From Rhynchopus sp. YZ270_cl-10 (taxonomy: Eukaryota > Euglenozoa > Diplonemea > Diplonemida > Diplonemidae): 64,000 nucleotides of DNA. The stretch's first letter is position 1. Every line of letters starts with the position of its first letter. The stretch lies in contig OZ037876.1 of the NCBI GenBank assembly GCA_964035575.1, positions 186,001 through 250,000 of the forward strand, read 5' to 3'. A program made the position numbers and the translations under genes. This document shows, piece by piece, positions 51,339-61,120 of the stretch. The notes under the pieces were generated by a model. The model saw only the letters and a list, made by a program, of their open reading frames with translations, did not search any database and was not told the DNA's origin.

Positions 51339-53030
51339 CTATGCAGAGGCGACGATGAGAGGTGCGTTTTCGTTGGCAGTTTCCTCGTCGTCAGTGTTGT
51401 TGATGCCAGGTGAGCCACGTCCAGCGAAGGCAGATCCAGAGCGCTTCTTCTCCTCCTTCTTCTCCATAAAGGCGTCCCACGACTCTGGGGAAGTAAACCT
51501 CATCGAAAGCAGCACAAACACAACGGCGATTGCGGCAACACAGAGAGGCAGCGCACTCACAACAAGTCTGTAGTACTTACCCCTGTCGTCGTCATTGTGC
51601 TGAAGTGTGCTTCCGTATTGAATCACCATGATCACAGCGCCAGAGCTCAGCTTGTCGGTGAAAGAAAACGCGCCATAAACAAACGCAGACCCAGGAAGGT
51701 CCTGAATAAGCTGCGCCACAATCGAAAGGCACGACACCATAAGAAGCGACGAAAAGAACCCAAAGATGCCGCAAGGGATGTACACCATCCAGTGGTCGTG
51801 GTCGATGAAGTACCACATCACGCAGGCGCCGGAAATGCCGGTCAGCGCAACCATGTACGACTTCTCGGAGCCGATCTTCTTGTCAAGGTTCCCGACAAGC
51901 GTCGACGCCACAAAGGAGCACAGGTACAGCGTAAGCGGTCCCAACGCAATGCTGGTCTTGTCCATCTCAAGGGTCTTGGTCAGGTAGTATGGCAGGTAGC
52001 TCTGACTCATGTTGACCACTAGACGGGTGCACATGTACATGAGTGCGACGCAGTAAAACTTGCCGTTGCTGAGCCACATCTTGAGGGTGTCCTTGGTGTT
52101 GACCTTTGTGCTGTTTGTGGGCGAGTCGGGGTTGACGCAAAGGTGACCTGCGCTGCGTGTCGAGAGACGCATGCCGATGTGGAACACGCCGAGTGTGAAG
52201 AATATGCCCGATGCGGTGATGAACGTCGCAAGGATGCGGAACTGCTTTTTGTTCTGCACGGTCAGGTCGCTGTCTGCCGGCGCAGATCCCGACGACTCCT
52301 GCTGCATGCTGTCCTCGTACAGCCCCAGGGTCATATTCACGGGGCTGGGTGAGTCGTCACCCGACCCTGCCGTCCCGAGCAACACATACGCTACGATGTA
52401 GACTGCGACAGTCGAGAGCACGGTGGCTGCGTACCGCGTTGCGTTCAGTGCCGTCCTGCGCTCCTTCTGCCCTGCACTCAGGTCTGGGATCAGCGACAAA
52501 TGCGAGATCTGTGTTGTGGCCCATCCGATCTGGAAGACAGTCACGAAGACGGAGAACCACGCGAACACAGCGAGCTCGGAGTGGCCGAAGGTGTACTGCG
52601 CATCCTCGAGGAACAGGAAGGGGTAGGCGCAGGCAACCATGAGGGACCCACCAAGATGCCAGGGGAGACGCTTCACAATGGTCTGACCAGGTACCGTGGG
52701 GTCGGCCGTGCGGGCAGACCTGTCGCAGCCGATTCCTACTAGGGGTGTGGCCAGCGCGTCAACAATCTGCCCAAGAAGTACAAGCCCACCTGCAGTCGTC
52801 GCAGACCTCCCAGCCACGTACTCAAAGAACACAAGCATGTACGTGAACCATGACGCCGCACACAGGTCGTTCAAAATATGCCCAAACCCATAAATGTACT
52901 TAATATACTTCATCTGCTTCTCCTCTCGCCCCTCATCGCCAGAGTCGCCGAGAAAGCGAGACGAAAGCCGTTTGATGAAAGGACGCTTCAAGCTTGGCAC
53001 GTCTTCCTGTGATCTCCCTCGAGAGGCCAT
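51339..53030 (-). CDS. MFSD12: MFSD12-like major facilitator transporter
   Basis: A single exon encodes 563 residues with about 12 membrane spans and a long loop after span 6. It closely follows the MFSD12 pattern (GPH/MFS_2 branch of the major facilitator superfamily): GFGHILNDLCAASWFTYMLV in span 1, GLVLLGQIVDALATPLVGI, FQIGWATTQISHLSLIPDL, TRLVVNMSQSYLPYYLT, and late SAFVYGAFSFTDKLSSGAVI. In animals MFSD12 carries cysteine into lysosomes and melanosomes; the substrate here is inferred by homology. The acidic tail ends with an ENAPLI segment that resembles a dileucine-type sorting signal. Translation starts at MASRGRSQED (53030), about 54 nt after CCTCTTCCACTGCAG. It is the first gene after the 12.5-kb desert. 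Confidence 0.93.
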   Translation of the reverse strand: MASRGRSQEDVPSLKRPFIKRLSSRFLGDSGDEGREEKQMKYIKYIYGFGHILNDLCAASWFTYMLVFFEYVAGRSATTAGGLVLLGQIVDALATPLVGIGCDRSARTADPTVPGQTIVKRLPWHLGGSLMVACAYPFLFLEDAQYTFGHSELAVFAWFSVFVTVFQIGWATTQISHLSLIPDLSAGQKERRTALNATRYAATVLSTVAVYIVAYVLLGTAGSGDDSPSPVNMTLGLYEDSMQQESSGSAPADSDLTVQNKKQFRILATFITASGIFFTLGVFHIGMRLSTRSAGHLCVNPDSPTNSTKVNTKDTLKMWLSNGKFYCVALMYMCTRLVVNMSQSYLPYYLTKTLEMDKTSIALGPLTLYLCSFVASTLVGNLDKKIGSEKSYMVALTGISGACVMWYFIDHDHWMVYIPCGIFGFFSSLLMVSCLSIVAQLIQDLPGSAFVYGAFSFTDKLSSGAVIMVIQYGSTLQHNDDDRGKYYRLVVSALPLCVAAIAVVFVLLSMRFTSPESWDAFMEKKEEKKRSGSAFAGRGSPGINNTDDEETANENAPLIVASA

Positions 53031-53514
53031 TGTTGTGTTGGGGGAAAGAGAGAGAGAGAGAGGAGCGTTATGTTTATCTGCAGTGGAAGAGGGTGTGTTG
53101 CATGGACTGAGGGGGTAAGGTTTGTCAGGTATACTTAGAGGGAGATGCGTTGTGCGCACAAAAGTATGCATGATTCTGCCAGCAGACATTTTATTTTTCC
53201 TTCCTTCAAAACTACACACACAACGCTTTTGGTTTTTTGGGACACACCCTGCCACCTGTGTGTCATTGTTGTTCCCGTCGAAACTAGGGAGATAATGACA
53301 ACACAGATAACAGGGGTTTTATAATTTTGAAACGCATATTTTCTTTAGATTTATGACAAACACAAGAGAAACGTAAGAAGAACATTCACGCCGATTGGCT
53401 GTGTGCAGGCAGAGCAAAAGGAAGCATGCATTCATACACCAAAGGGATGGTGCAGAGAGAACTTCATAAGAACACCATGCCGAGCGTGGCAAAAATATTG
53501 TAAGAAACATGAAA

Positions 53515-53990
53515 CGTTTTGCGAGCATCCAGTGCTCTATCCACTAAGACCACAAGAGCACTGCGCAAGAAAAAAGACTCGCCAACATTTATGTATTGGG
53601 GGAGTGAAGGGCGAAAAAAAATAGCACCGAGAAAGAAACACGAAACACAGGAGAGCATCCCATATTCTCCCCTGCAAGAGACCACAAGAACTCTACCCAG
53701 GACAGGCGAGCTGTTAACTGTTCTGCCCAATCCACGGGAACAACCAAGATCTCTACTCAAGCAGGACCTACAGGTATTAACTCATCAGTGTTCATGTAGG
53801 AAAAACAAACAGAGTGCCAGCAGCACAGAGAGAGACGAAAACATCCGAGCACTAAATACTCAATCCACACAAGAGACCACAAGAACCCCCATGAAAGACG
53901 AGCCCTTACGGCACCCAATCTACCAGGGCTCAACCAAGATCTTTACTCAAATAGGACCTACAAGTATAAATTGGTTAGTGTTCGTGTAAC
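53515..53990 (-). repeat. Tandem SINE-like repeats with tRNA A-box-like core
   Basis: Two units of about 160 bp (about 53640-53800 and 53833-53990) share ACAAGAGACCACAAGAAC, CAACCAAGATCT, TACTCAA and GGACCTACA, ending in a TTAGTGTTCGTG-type 3' end. A third, partial unit lies at 53515-53580, where the minus strand reads GTGGTCTTAGTGGATAGAGC then ACTGGATGCTCG, very like a tRNA D-arm with a polymerase III A box. I do not see a B box or a full cloverleaf. They look like tRNA-derived short interspersed elements in tandem. Confidence 0.5.
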
Positions 53991-54318
53991 AGTTCAACGG
54001 CTGTGTGCTGATCAAGCAGGTTAGCCAATGTCATTATGAGGCATAATTTTTGAAGAAGAAAGCACGAAGCGGAGAGGGAAAACCTTTTGATGAAAATTAG
54101 CGAACACAAAAACCAGCGCGTGTGGAAGAAACAAAGAGAGGAAAAATGTTTTTCTTCTGAAAGTCAAATGGGGTCGAATTCTTAAGGATAAAAAACAAAT
54201 TCTGCTAATTTCTTGCTTTTTTAATTTTTTATGGTATTTCTTCTTTTATGCTATGAAAAGAACAGCTTTTTGAGGTACAAATAAAGTGAAAGTGAGAGCC
54301 AAAAAAAGAGGAAAGTTT

Positions 54319-54360
54319 GGGTCAGATGAGCCTAAGCCTCTCTGTGCTTAGTCACCTATT
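54319..54360 (+). repeat. Stem-loop module C, full copy
   Basis: GTCAGATGAGCCTAAGCCTC continues TCTGTGCTTAGTCACCTATT; arms CTAAGC and GCTTAG are intact. It is one of the best copies with 41949-41988 and 62401-62440. Confidence 0.75.
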
Positions 54361-54599
54361 AAATAAATTGAGTTTTCGAAGTATTCCACATTGGTTTTAT
54401 GGATTTGGGTTAGAAAAACACCGGAATACATCAAAGAACAGTGAGAAGAAACAAAAGGTGGGGTAGCTGAAGGGTGATTCGCACTTCTTGCGTACTTTGT
54501 GCACACCCCTATTCAGCCACACCAAAAAAACCGAGGGCCCTGGTTCGTACTTCCTGCACACTTTGTACGCCCCCTATTCAGACACCAAAAGATGATTTT

Positions 54600-55226
54600 T
54601 CATGCAGCCACGAACGCAGGTGCCGGTGTGGGTTCGGCCATCCGACTGACTTCATCACTGTCAAGGTAGCGCCGCCAGACGCCTTCACTTCCTTCCCGAA
54701 CGTGGGAGGTGGCACCGTATTTAGATTTGTACTGCTGGGTCAGCTTTTGGTGGACGATGCTTTCCGCGAGGAGGGGTGGTGATATGACAAGCTCCCATTC
54801 GGACTCTGTTTCGAGACACGCGAGGCAGAGGCCTTGTGCACCGAGGGCGGACATCAAAGGCTCGTCGTCTGCAATCGTGATGTCGCACTGCTCAAGCAGC
54901 GCCTGCTTCAGGAGCTTCGCCTTCAACTCCCCGGACACATCCGCTGTTGCGAACATCGCGCTGTCCACGACAACGACTCGTAGATTCGCCAGCTCAATGA
55001 CGTCGAGCTGTGCAAGCTCGTACCCCTGGTCCCATCGGTACCCCACAGTGCCAAGCGCATGCGCCGCACAGAACTGCAAATACATTGCACTCCAATCGCT
55101 CAACTTGTCAACAGGTGGGCGCCTCGCCTCCGCAAAGTCCATAATAGAGTCCTCATCACCAATGGTTTTGTAGCATGTGATCTGTTCAACGTACTTTATG
55201 AAGATGCTTGGTACCGGCGTCGTCAT
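54600..55226 (-). CDS. Protein of unknown function, 208 residues
   Basis: A single-exon gene from ATG (55226) to stop. The start lies about 21 nt after TCTGCTTCAACACCAG, an acceptor-like site. The product is a soluble mixed alpha/beta-looking protein: an N-terminal helical part (MTTPVPSIFIKYVEQITCYK), a central hydrophobic strand (NLRVVVVDSAMFATADV), then ELKAKLLKQALLEQCDITIA and a LCLACLETESEWELVISPPL strand pair, with a disordered end. There is no signal peptide or membrane span. No family is recognised. Codon composition and acceptor context match neighbouring genes. Confidence 0.75.
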   Translation of the reverse strand: MTTPVPSIFIKYVEQITCYKTIGDEDSIMDFAEARRPPVDKLSDWSAMYLQFCAAHALGTVGYRWDQGYELAQLDVIELANLRVVVVDSAMFATADVSGELKAKLLKQALLEQCDITIADDEPLMSALGAQGLCLACLETESEWELVISPPLLAESIVHQKLTQQYKSKYGATSHVREGSEGVWRRYLDSDEVSRMAEPTPAPAFVAA

Positions 55227-56209
55227 ATTGAAGATGTGTTCTGGTGTTGAAGCAGACTCTGCAAAGAAAGGGGATATGTGGTATATACTATTTGATGAGA
55301 GAAATTTGTGATAACAAAAACAGATTTTTTTTTTTTAAAATAGCATTTCTCCATTTCACACGTATGGTAAATGATAATTTATTATGAGATCTCATAATAA
55401 ATTATGAGATCATTATGCGCTATTATGCGCGCTCATAATAATCGCATAATGCATAATAGCGCATAATAGCACATAATAGCGCATAATGATTATGCGCTAT
55501 TATGTGCTCATTATGTGCTCATTATGTGCCCTACCCCAATGCCCCAAACCAGAAAATACCACCCTCAGATGTCCAACCAAAGGTTTTCCCACCCAAGGTA
55601 TCTTAAGCCGTCAAAAAACGTGAAGTAGGTAATAAATCAAAGAAACCCCCCTGAAGTCAATAAAAACCACACCATAGGCCCATTTGTACCCCAAAATCGA
55701 ATTCCGCCCGGTTTTGGGCACTTTTGACCACTTCTGAGCGACTTTTTTTGGGTGGGGGGGTGGGGGGTACGGCACATAATGAGCGCATAACGCCGCATAA
55801 TTGGCGCATAATAGCGCATAATAGCACATAATAGCGCATAATAGCACATAATAGCGCATAATATCACATGTATTATGAGATCTCATAATAGCGCATAATA
55901 TATTATCATTTGCCATACGTGATTTCAACTATTTTTTTTAAACCCCCTCCTTGATACCACACTAATCAGAGCTTCTACCACACCAATGTTTTATGGTCCA
56001 TACCCCCTTTTTTTAAAATTTGATAAATTGTTGGAATGTGTAGTTTCCATGGCCACTTTATGAGGATTTTTTTTTGTGCGGCTTTTTATCACTTGTACAC
56101 CATTTGTTTCCTTTTTGTCCTAATTATTTTAAACCGATTCAAACCCCTACCCTCTCCCTCCCCCCCCCTGCTTCAGCAAAAGGGCAGATTTTTTTATCCC
56201 CCCACCCCA
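55227..56209. other. Spacer dominated by foldback element 3
   Basis: Besides the foldback (55358-55924), it contains a truncated module B at 56021-56046 (TTTGATAAATTGTTGGAATG then TGTAGTT) and the 3' flank of the oxygenase-like gene. No gene. Confidence 0.6.
55358..55924. mobile_element. Foldback element 3, built of ATTATGAGATCTCATAAT and GCGCATAATA units
   Basis: About 567 bp. The ends are inverted: CACACGTATGGTAAATGATA on the left and, for the right end reverse-complemented, ATCACGTATGGCAAATGATA. Next to each end is the palindrome ATTATGAGATCTCATAAT, and inward are many GCGCATAATAGCACATAATA units in opposite orientation on the two sides. A central part of about 230 bp (55540-55770) is unique and GC-richer, as if a spacer had been captured. 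This is the third element in the window made of iterated palindromes. Confidence 0.75.
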
Positions 56210-57484
56210 TTATTCATTCATCCCTCTTTTAAGCGCTCCGGAGTAGTTTTCGTGGACGTAGTGGATGAGAAGCATCGTGCTTTTTGTTCCGGGGGCGATC
56301 TTTTCACGCCAATGGATCATTTGCCTGCCACGGAAGACGACCGCATCGCCGTTGTTGAGGATGTGCTTTCTGTGGAGCGCTGCAGGGGGTTTGACAGCAT
56401 CACCTCTTTGTGGTTTCTGCGGTTCCGCACCTATGAAGAGCGGCCAGTAGTCGCAGTGTGGCCAGAGGTCGAGTTGGATGCTTACTACAATCTCTGCTTG
56501 TTCGCGGTCTTGGTGTGGGAGAAGCTCTGATTCGTCCCGGTACGAAATCATGTAAGTATAGCTCGGCTTCACTGCAAACCCAACCAGCTCCGCGATGTAT
56601 GGGGCGTATTGTGCCATCAGCAACCGCGCTACAGGGTCGTTGTAGGTGAAGTACCGTTCGGTTCTTCGGTCGCCAAAGGTAACGACGCCTGCAGAGATCA
56701 TTTCTGCGTAGTGTTGAGACAGCTGTTCTGTGATTTGTGGAGGGAGAAAGCGGCGAACGCAGCAATGTAGCTGTGTCTGCATCGCCTGCGATGGTGTGTC
56801 CGGCGGCGACCTGTGGAGAGGTGTCTTTGTGAACTCTACGTAGCGGAGCAGCGCTGTCACCGCACCGCGTTGTATGTCCGCTGCAGTGCGTACCCCATCT
56901 GACGCCTTGCAAGATCCGATCCGAAAGTCTTCATAAAGTGACAACTGTTCCTCCCCTACGTCCTTCATTCCAAAGTACGCCTCCGCCACCCCCACATCCA
57001 GCCCCACCGCCTTTGAGTACAAAGCCTGCGCACCCACATCACAACGGAGCTCTGCAAGAACACCCTGTGCAAGCAGCATCTTCGCATGCACGGCATCATC
57101 CAGACCACTTCCCTTAAGAGCTTCGTTGAGCCTGGCAACGAGGTCTGGCAGGATAGAATAGTGCCGAGAGTTGTCAGATAAGGTGAGATGCGAGACCCAG
57201 TTCCATAGACATGTTGTGCAGGAAAGGTCGTCAGGGAGCGCTGTTCGCGCCCGGTTGTGCACAACGATGTCATCAAGAAGGGAGTGACTGTTCTGGCAAC
57301 CACAGGCAGCGCGAGAGGCAAGCGTCTCCGACATTGGGTTGCCACTTCTGAGGAAGTACGCCACGTTGCAGTCGGTCGTAACTGGAGCACGCGGCGCTTC
57401 GACAACAGAAGCGGCCTCTCTGGGCACCTCCCTCTTCTGCTTCTTTGGTGCAGAGGTTGGGAGCAGGGCGCGCAGCTCGCTCAT
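56210..57484 (-). CDS. 2-oxoglutarate/Fe(II)-dependent oxygenase-like protein
   Basis: From the ATG at 57484 (MSELRALLPTSAPKKQK) the frame encodes 424 residues, and it remains open without ATG up to the previous gene's stop, so the true N-terminus could be longer. The middle is helical. The C-terminal 130 residues resemble the prolyl-4-hydroxylase-type double-stranded beta helix: YTYMISYRDESELLPHQD gives the HxD iron ligands, and GDAVVFRGRQMIHWREKI supplies the distal His, followed by a basic residue (GTKSTML) in the place that holds 2-oxoglutarate. Fe(II) and 2-oxoglutarate chemistry on an unknown substrate is the family expectation. The gene starts about 258 bp from the stop of the small membrane-protein gene. 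Confidence 0.75.
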   Translation of the reverse strand: MSELRALLPTSAPKKQKREVPREAASVVEAPRAPVTTDCNVAYFLRSGNPMSETLASRAACGCQNSHSLLDDIVVHNRARTALPDDLSCTTCLWNWVSHLTLSDNSRHYSILPDLVARLNEALKGSGLDDAVHAKMLLAQGVLAELRCDVGAQALYSKAVGLDVGVAEAYFGMKDVGEEQLSLYEDFRIGSCKASDGVRTAADIQRGAVTALLRYVEFTKTPLHRSPPDTPSQAMQTQLHCCVRRFLPPQITEQLSQHYAEMISAGVVTFGDRRTERYFTYNDPVARLLMAQYAPYIAELVGFAVKPSYTYMISYRDESELLPHQDREQAEIVVSIQLDLWPHCDYWPLFIGAEPQKPQRGDAVKPPAALHRKHILNNGDAVVFRGRQMIHWREKIAPGTKSTMLLIHYVHENYSGALKRGMNE

Positions 57485-57741
57485 GCGTGCGACTGCTGTT
57501 GACACCTCGATGGAGGTTCTCCCATGCTCCTTCGTGAGACTCCGTATTGTGTTTGAGAGGGCTGAAATATCATCTTTGAGAGCTTGCGTGGTTGTTGGGT
57601 CTTCTTTGCGTTTCCAGCCTCGTTTGGTGTGTGGTTGGTGGATGAGAAGACGATCGGAGACTTCACAGCGGAGGACACGGCTACGCTTATTTGCCTCTGC
57701 AGAAAAGAGCTCGGCAAACGGATCGATGCCAGGTGACGTCT

Positions 57742-57978
57742 CTAATCCCGCTTCGGCGGCTCCTCCTCCTCCACCTTGACTATCTCTGCCTCCGGTTCGT
57801 TGTCCAGCTCCTCCCGTGTGATGTCCTTCCAGATCCGCAGCTCCACGCTCGGCCGCACCACGTTCTTCCACATGTAATAAATCATCGCAAAGAAGGCGGT
57901 CCCCGGAATCACCCATTCCCGCAGCAGAAACACCCAGTACTCTTCTCCGGGTGCTGGCCCACTTCTGTGGGAGGTCAT
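57742..57978 (-). CDS. 78-residue single-pass membrane protein
   Basis: The ORF starts MTSHRSGPAPGEEYWVFLLR, has one membrane span at about residues 17-38 (WVIPGTAFFAMIYYMW) and ends in an acidic tail (EIVKVEEEEPPKRD). The ATG lies about 35 nt after TATCCACAG, following a long CT tract. Length, single span and charged tail resemble small accessory subunits of mitochondrial respiratory or import complexes, but no family is assigned. It ends directly before the oxygenase-like frame, which is consistent with separate mRNAs cut from one transcript. Confidence 0.75.
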   Translation of the reverse strand: MTSHRSGPAPGEEYWVFLLREWVIPGTAFFAMIYYMWKNVVRPSVELRIWKDITREELDNEPEAEIVKVEEEEPPKRD

Positions 57979-58998
57979 ACAAAGAGGGGAGGGGGGTAGG
58001 TGGGTGGGTCTGTGGATAAGTGTTTGAAGGTGGAAAAAAAGGAGAGGGGAAGGATGACCAAAAAGGGGGGAGGGGGAAGGCAGAGGGGGGAGAATGGATT
58101 CTTTGTTGAAACGTTTTGTATAAATTTTTTTTTTGTTCGGTTGTCGTGTGCTTTTGTGGTATGGCTGATTGCCCCCCTCCTGTTGAATTTTTTTTTGAAA
58201 CATAGTTTGGCCTTGCTTTGACCAGGAGAGAAGGGAGGTACGTACACAAAAAAAACCTACCACGTATTTAGGTGGTTTGCCTTAGGCTCGAAACAACAAT
58301 TGAAAAAAAAAAAATGAAGTTGAATGCAAACACCACTACGGACGTAGGCACTCAAAAGAGAGAAAATAAAAACTACCCAAAATAAAACGTGATAACAGAG
58401 AAAACGGAAAAAACTGAAAATCACAAAAAAAAGAAAAAGGTTCGTTTCGTTTTGTGCTGATTTTCCAAATATTCAAAAAGTCGAAAAATCACTGACAAAG
58501 CCAAAAAATAAAGTAGCAGGAAGTGCAAACACCTCACCGTTCATCGGCGGACGCAGACACTGAAATAAATAATAACAAAAAAAAATCGATGAACACACAG
58601 AATTCTTCGAAAATAAACAAACAAAAAACACGAATGCCACATATGGGGGAGGGTCTTTAACTTGGTACTATCCTTTGGGTTTCGTGTACCCCATCTAAGA
58701 GTACTCATCTTGATCTGAGCTTGGGTAGTCCGGAACATGTGTCCCGTTTAGGTATGTTTTTTCATTGATGCTGAATGTTGATTGTGACTCTTTAAATCAT
58801 TCCCCGCTTTGTTTTTAGAAAACAGAAGCAACAAAATGAGGGGGGAAATTCAGGGGGGGAGAAGGGTGATAAAGGAAATTTTAGTTTCGTTTTTTTTTTT
58901 GATACCCCAGTTTTTTTTATTGTGGTTGTTGTTGCGCAACGACAAAGAGACGGAATCGGAAGACAAAAGACTTCAAGAAAGGCACTCGCCCTTCAACT
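57979..58998. other. Spacer with two module D copies
   Basis: The CT-rich acceptor region of the small membrane gene (57979-58110) is followed by AT-rich DNA with module D at 58315-58352 and 58518-58562, and the 3' flank of ATIC. No gene. Confidence 0.6.
58315..58562 (+). repeat. Two module D copies 200 bp apart
   Basis: Copy at 58315-58352: GAAGTTGAATGCAAACACCA then CTACGGACGTAGGCACT. Copy at 58518-58562: GGAAGTGCAAACACCTCACC then GTTCATCGGCGGACGCAGAC, then ACTG. The second is the closest relative of the inverted copy inside the pogo-like element. Confidence 0.7.
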
Positions 58999-61120
58999 CT
59001 AGTGGTGGAAAAGACGGAGAGTGGTGTGGCAGATCGTGATGTTGTACGAGTCGGCAGTTTCGATGACAACCTGTTATTGTTGAATGATTTATTTGAAAAC
59101 TTGGTTGTATTAGTGTAGCCACCCTAGAGTGTGCTCCACTACGATTTATTTATTTTCGGAAAATACGTGGTCCTGAATCGCAGTACGAACAACCCGCTGG
59201 CTGGAACATAAGAAAGTGAAGTTGATAGTGCAAACGCCTCTGGGACGCAGGCACTGAAGAAAATTTTGTAAGATGACCTAAGCCTTGTGATGTATCATTT
59301 AACAACATTGTGGAAAAGGAGAGAAAATCATGAGGGTGGCGTACCTTGTCTCCTGCAGACCCACCGGGGGCAACGATGAAGGACACTCCGGACGCAGCGG
59401 CACGGTGGATGTTGTCGGCGAACGGGAAGAAGGCGTCGGAGGCGACGGCACGCCCAGAGCACTTCTTGAGCCACTCCTTGCGCTCGGCGGCGGTGAAGAA
59501 GGCGGGGACGGTCTCGAAGGCGGCCTCCCACTCCTTGCGCTCGCCGTCCGTGCAGTGCTCAGCCTCGCCGGTCACGAACAGGTCAATCGCGTTCGACTTG
59601 GTCGCACGCACAACCTTGGCACCAGAGGCGGTCTCCTTCCTGAACTTGATGCCCAGAACACGCGGGTGGAAGCGCATCCAGTAGTTGTCCGCCTTCTCAC
59701 CCGCAAGACGCGTGCAGTGGATGCGGCTCTGCTGTCCGGCACCCACTCCGACGCACATACCGTTGTGTGCGTACACGACGCTGTTCGACTGAGTGTACTT
59801 TGCCGCGATGGCAGCCACAAGCATGTCGCGCTCTCCCGCGGAGGTAACACCGGCCTTGTCCTTGGTGACAACGTTCTGGAGGAGCGCCTTCGTGATGGCG
59901 GCGTCGTTGCGTGGCTGCTGCAGGGTGATGCCGTAGACGGTACGGATCTCGGTGGCAGAGGGCACGAACGCGGGGTCCATGACGAGGCAGGTGTACTTGC
60001 CTGCCTTCTTCTTCTTGAGGATCTCGAGCGCGGCTTTGCTGTAGCCGGGTGCAATAACACCGTCGGAGACCTCACGGCTGATGATGCGTGCGGTCATCTC
60101 GTCACACTCGTCGCTGAGGGCAACCCAGTCTCCGAAGGACGACATGCGGTCCGCACCACGTGCGCGTGCGTAGGCAGCGGCGAGGGGGGTCAGCTCCAGG
60201 TCCTCGACCTGGCACACAATCTTCTCCTCTGCGGTCAGCGGCGTGCCGACGGCGGCACCTGCCGGGGAGACGTGCTTGAAGGACGCAGCGGCGGGGACGC
60301 CAAGCGCCTCCTTCAGCTCCTTCGCCAGCGCCCAGCTGTTGAGCGCGTCGAGCAGGTTGATGTACCCGGGGCTGCCGTTCGCGACAGTCAGGGGGAGGGG
60401 GCCGCCCTCGCTCCAGATCTGCGCAGGGGTCTGGTGCGGGTTGCAGCCGTAGCGGAGCTTCATCTGGCAGGGGGAGGGGGTCTCCTGGCCCTGGTACTGG
60501 GCACGGAACCACTGCGAGATGGCGGCGTCGTACTGGGCGGTGTGCTCGAAGGCCTTGACGGCGAGGCGCTCACGTGTGGCGAGGGAGACCTCTCCTCCCT
60601 TGAGCTCCTCGAGCACTCCTGCGTAGTCAGCAGGGTCGCACACCACGGTGACGCGTGCGTGGTTCTTTGCGGCAGCACGGAGAAGCGTGACTCCACCGAT
60701 GTCAACCTGCTCGACGGCCTCGGGGATGGTGACACCCTCCTTCTGGATGACGTCCAAGAAGGGGTACAGGTTGCAGAACACGAAGTCAATTGGGCTGTAC
60801 TCTCTGTTCTTCAGCTCCTTCAGGTCCTGCTCAGTCTCGCGGGCCAGGATACCTCCGTGCACGGCGGGGTGAAGCGTCTTGACACGTCCACCAAGCATCT
60901 CAGGGGCCTTGGTCAAGTCCGACACATCGTCGCAAGCAAGGTTGGCGGCCTTCAACTTGGTCGAGGTACCACCGCTGGCAGCGATGGTGATGCCCAGGGC
61001 AGCGAGGCCCTGACCAAGCTCAACAAGACCAGTCTTGTCGAACACGGAGAGAAGGGCAACCTTCGTGTTGCGTGCCCTCTTGTTCGGGGTGGTGCTCGAC
61101 TCAGCGGCGCGCTTGCTCAT
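58999..61120 (-). CDS. ATIC: Bifunctional AICAR transformylase / IMP cyclohydrolase (2 exons)
   Basis: Exons 59345-61120 and 58999-59070 give 615 residues (human ATIC has 592). The last exon has only 24 codons, [20 protein letters not shown] then FHH, the expected ATIC end. The N-terminal 20 residues are a basic extension ([20 protein letters not shown]), possibly a targeting signal. Residues 20-220 are the MGS-like IMP cyclohydrolase domain ([17 protein letters not shown]); the rest is the AICAR transformylase domain with SFKHVSPAG, holding the catalytic Lys-His pair, and [12 protein letters not shown]. The enzyme catalyses the last two steps of purine synthesis, AICAR to FAICAR to IMP. The 274-nt phase-0 intron has an atypical GTACGC donor and contains modules A, D and C. 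A 599-codon frame on the other strand is a composition shadow. Confidence 0.97.
59092..59300 (+). repeat. Modules A, D and C inserted in the ATIC intron
   Basis: On the plus strand, module A (59092-59143), module D (59216-59256) and a truncated module C (59262-59300, GTAAGATGACCTAAGCCTTG) fill most of the 274-nt last intron of ATIC. All three also occur in intergenic DNA elsewhere, which indicates that they spread as units. Confidence 0.8.

Larger units (their letters stand above)
53031..54599. other. Spacer with SINE-like tandem copies and module C
   Basis: From left: the acceptor tract of the transporter gene, three related tRNA-like segments (53515-53990), AT-rich DNA, module C (54319-54360) and a tandem duplication of about 45 bp (TTCGCACTTCTTGCGTACTT at 54478 and TTCGTACTTCCTGCACACTT at 54544, each ending CCCCTATTCAG). 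Confidence 0.6.
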
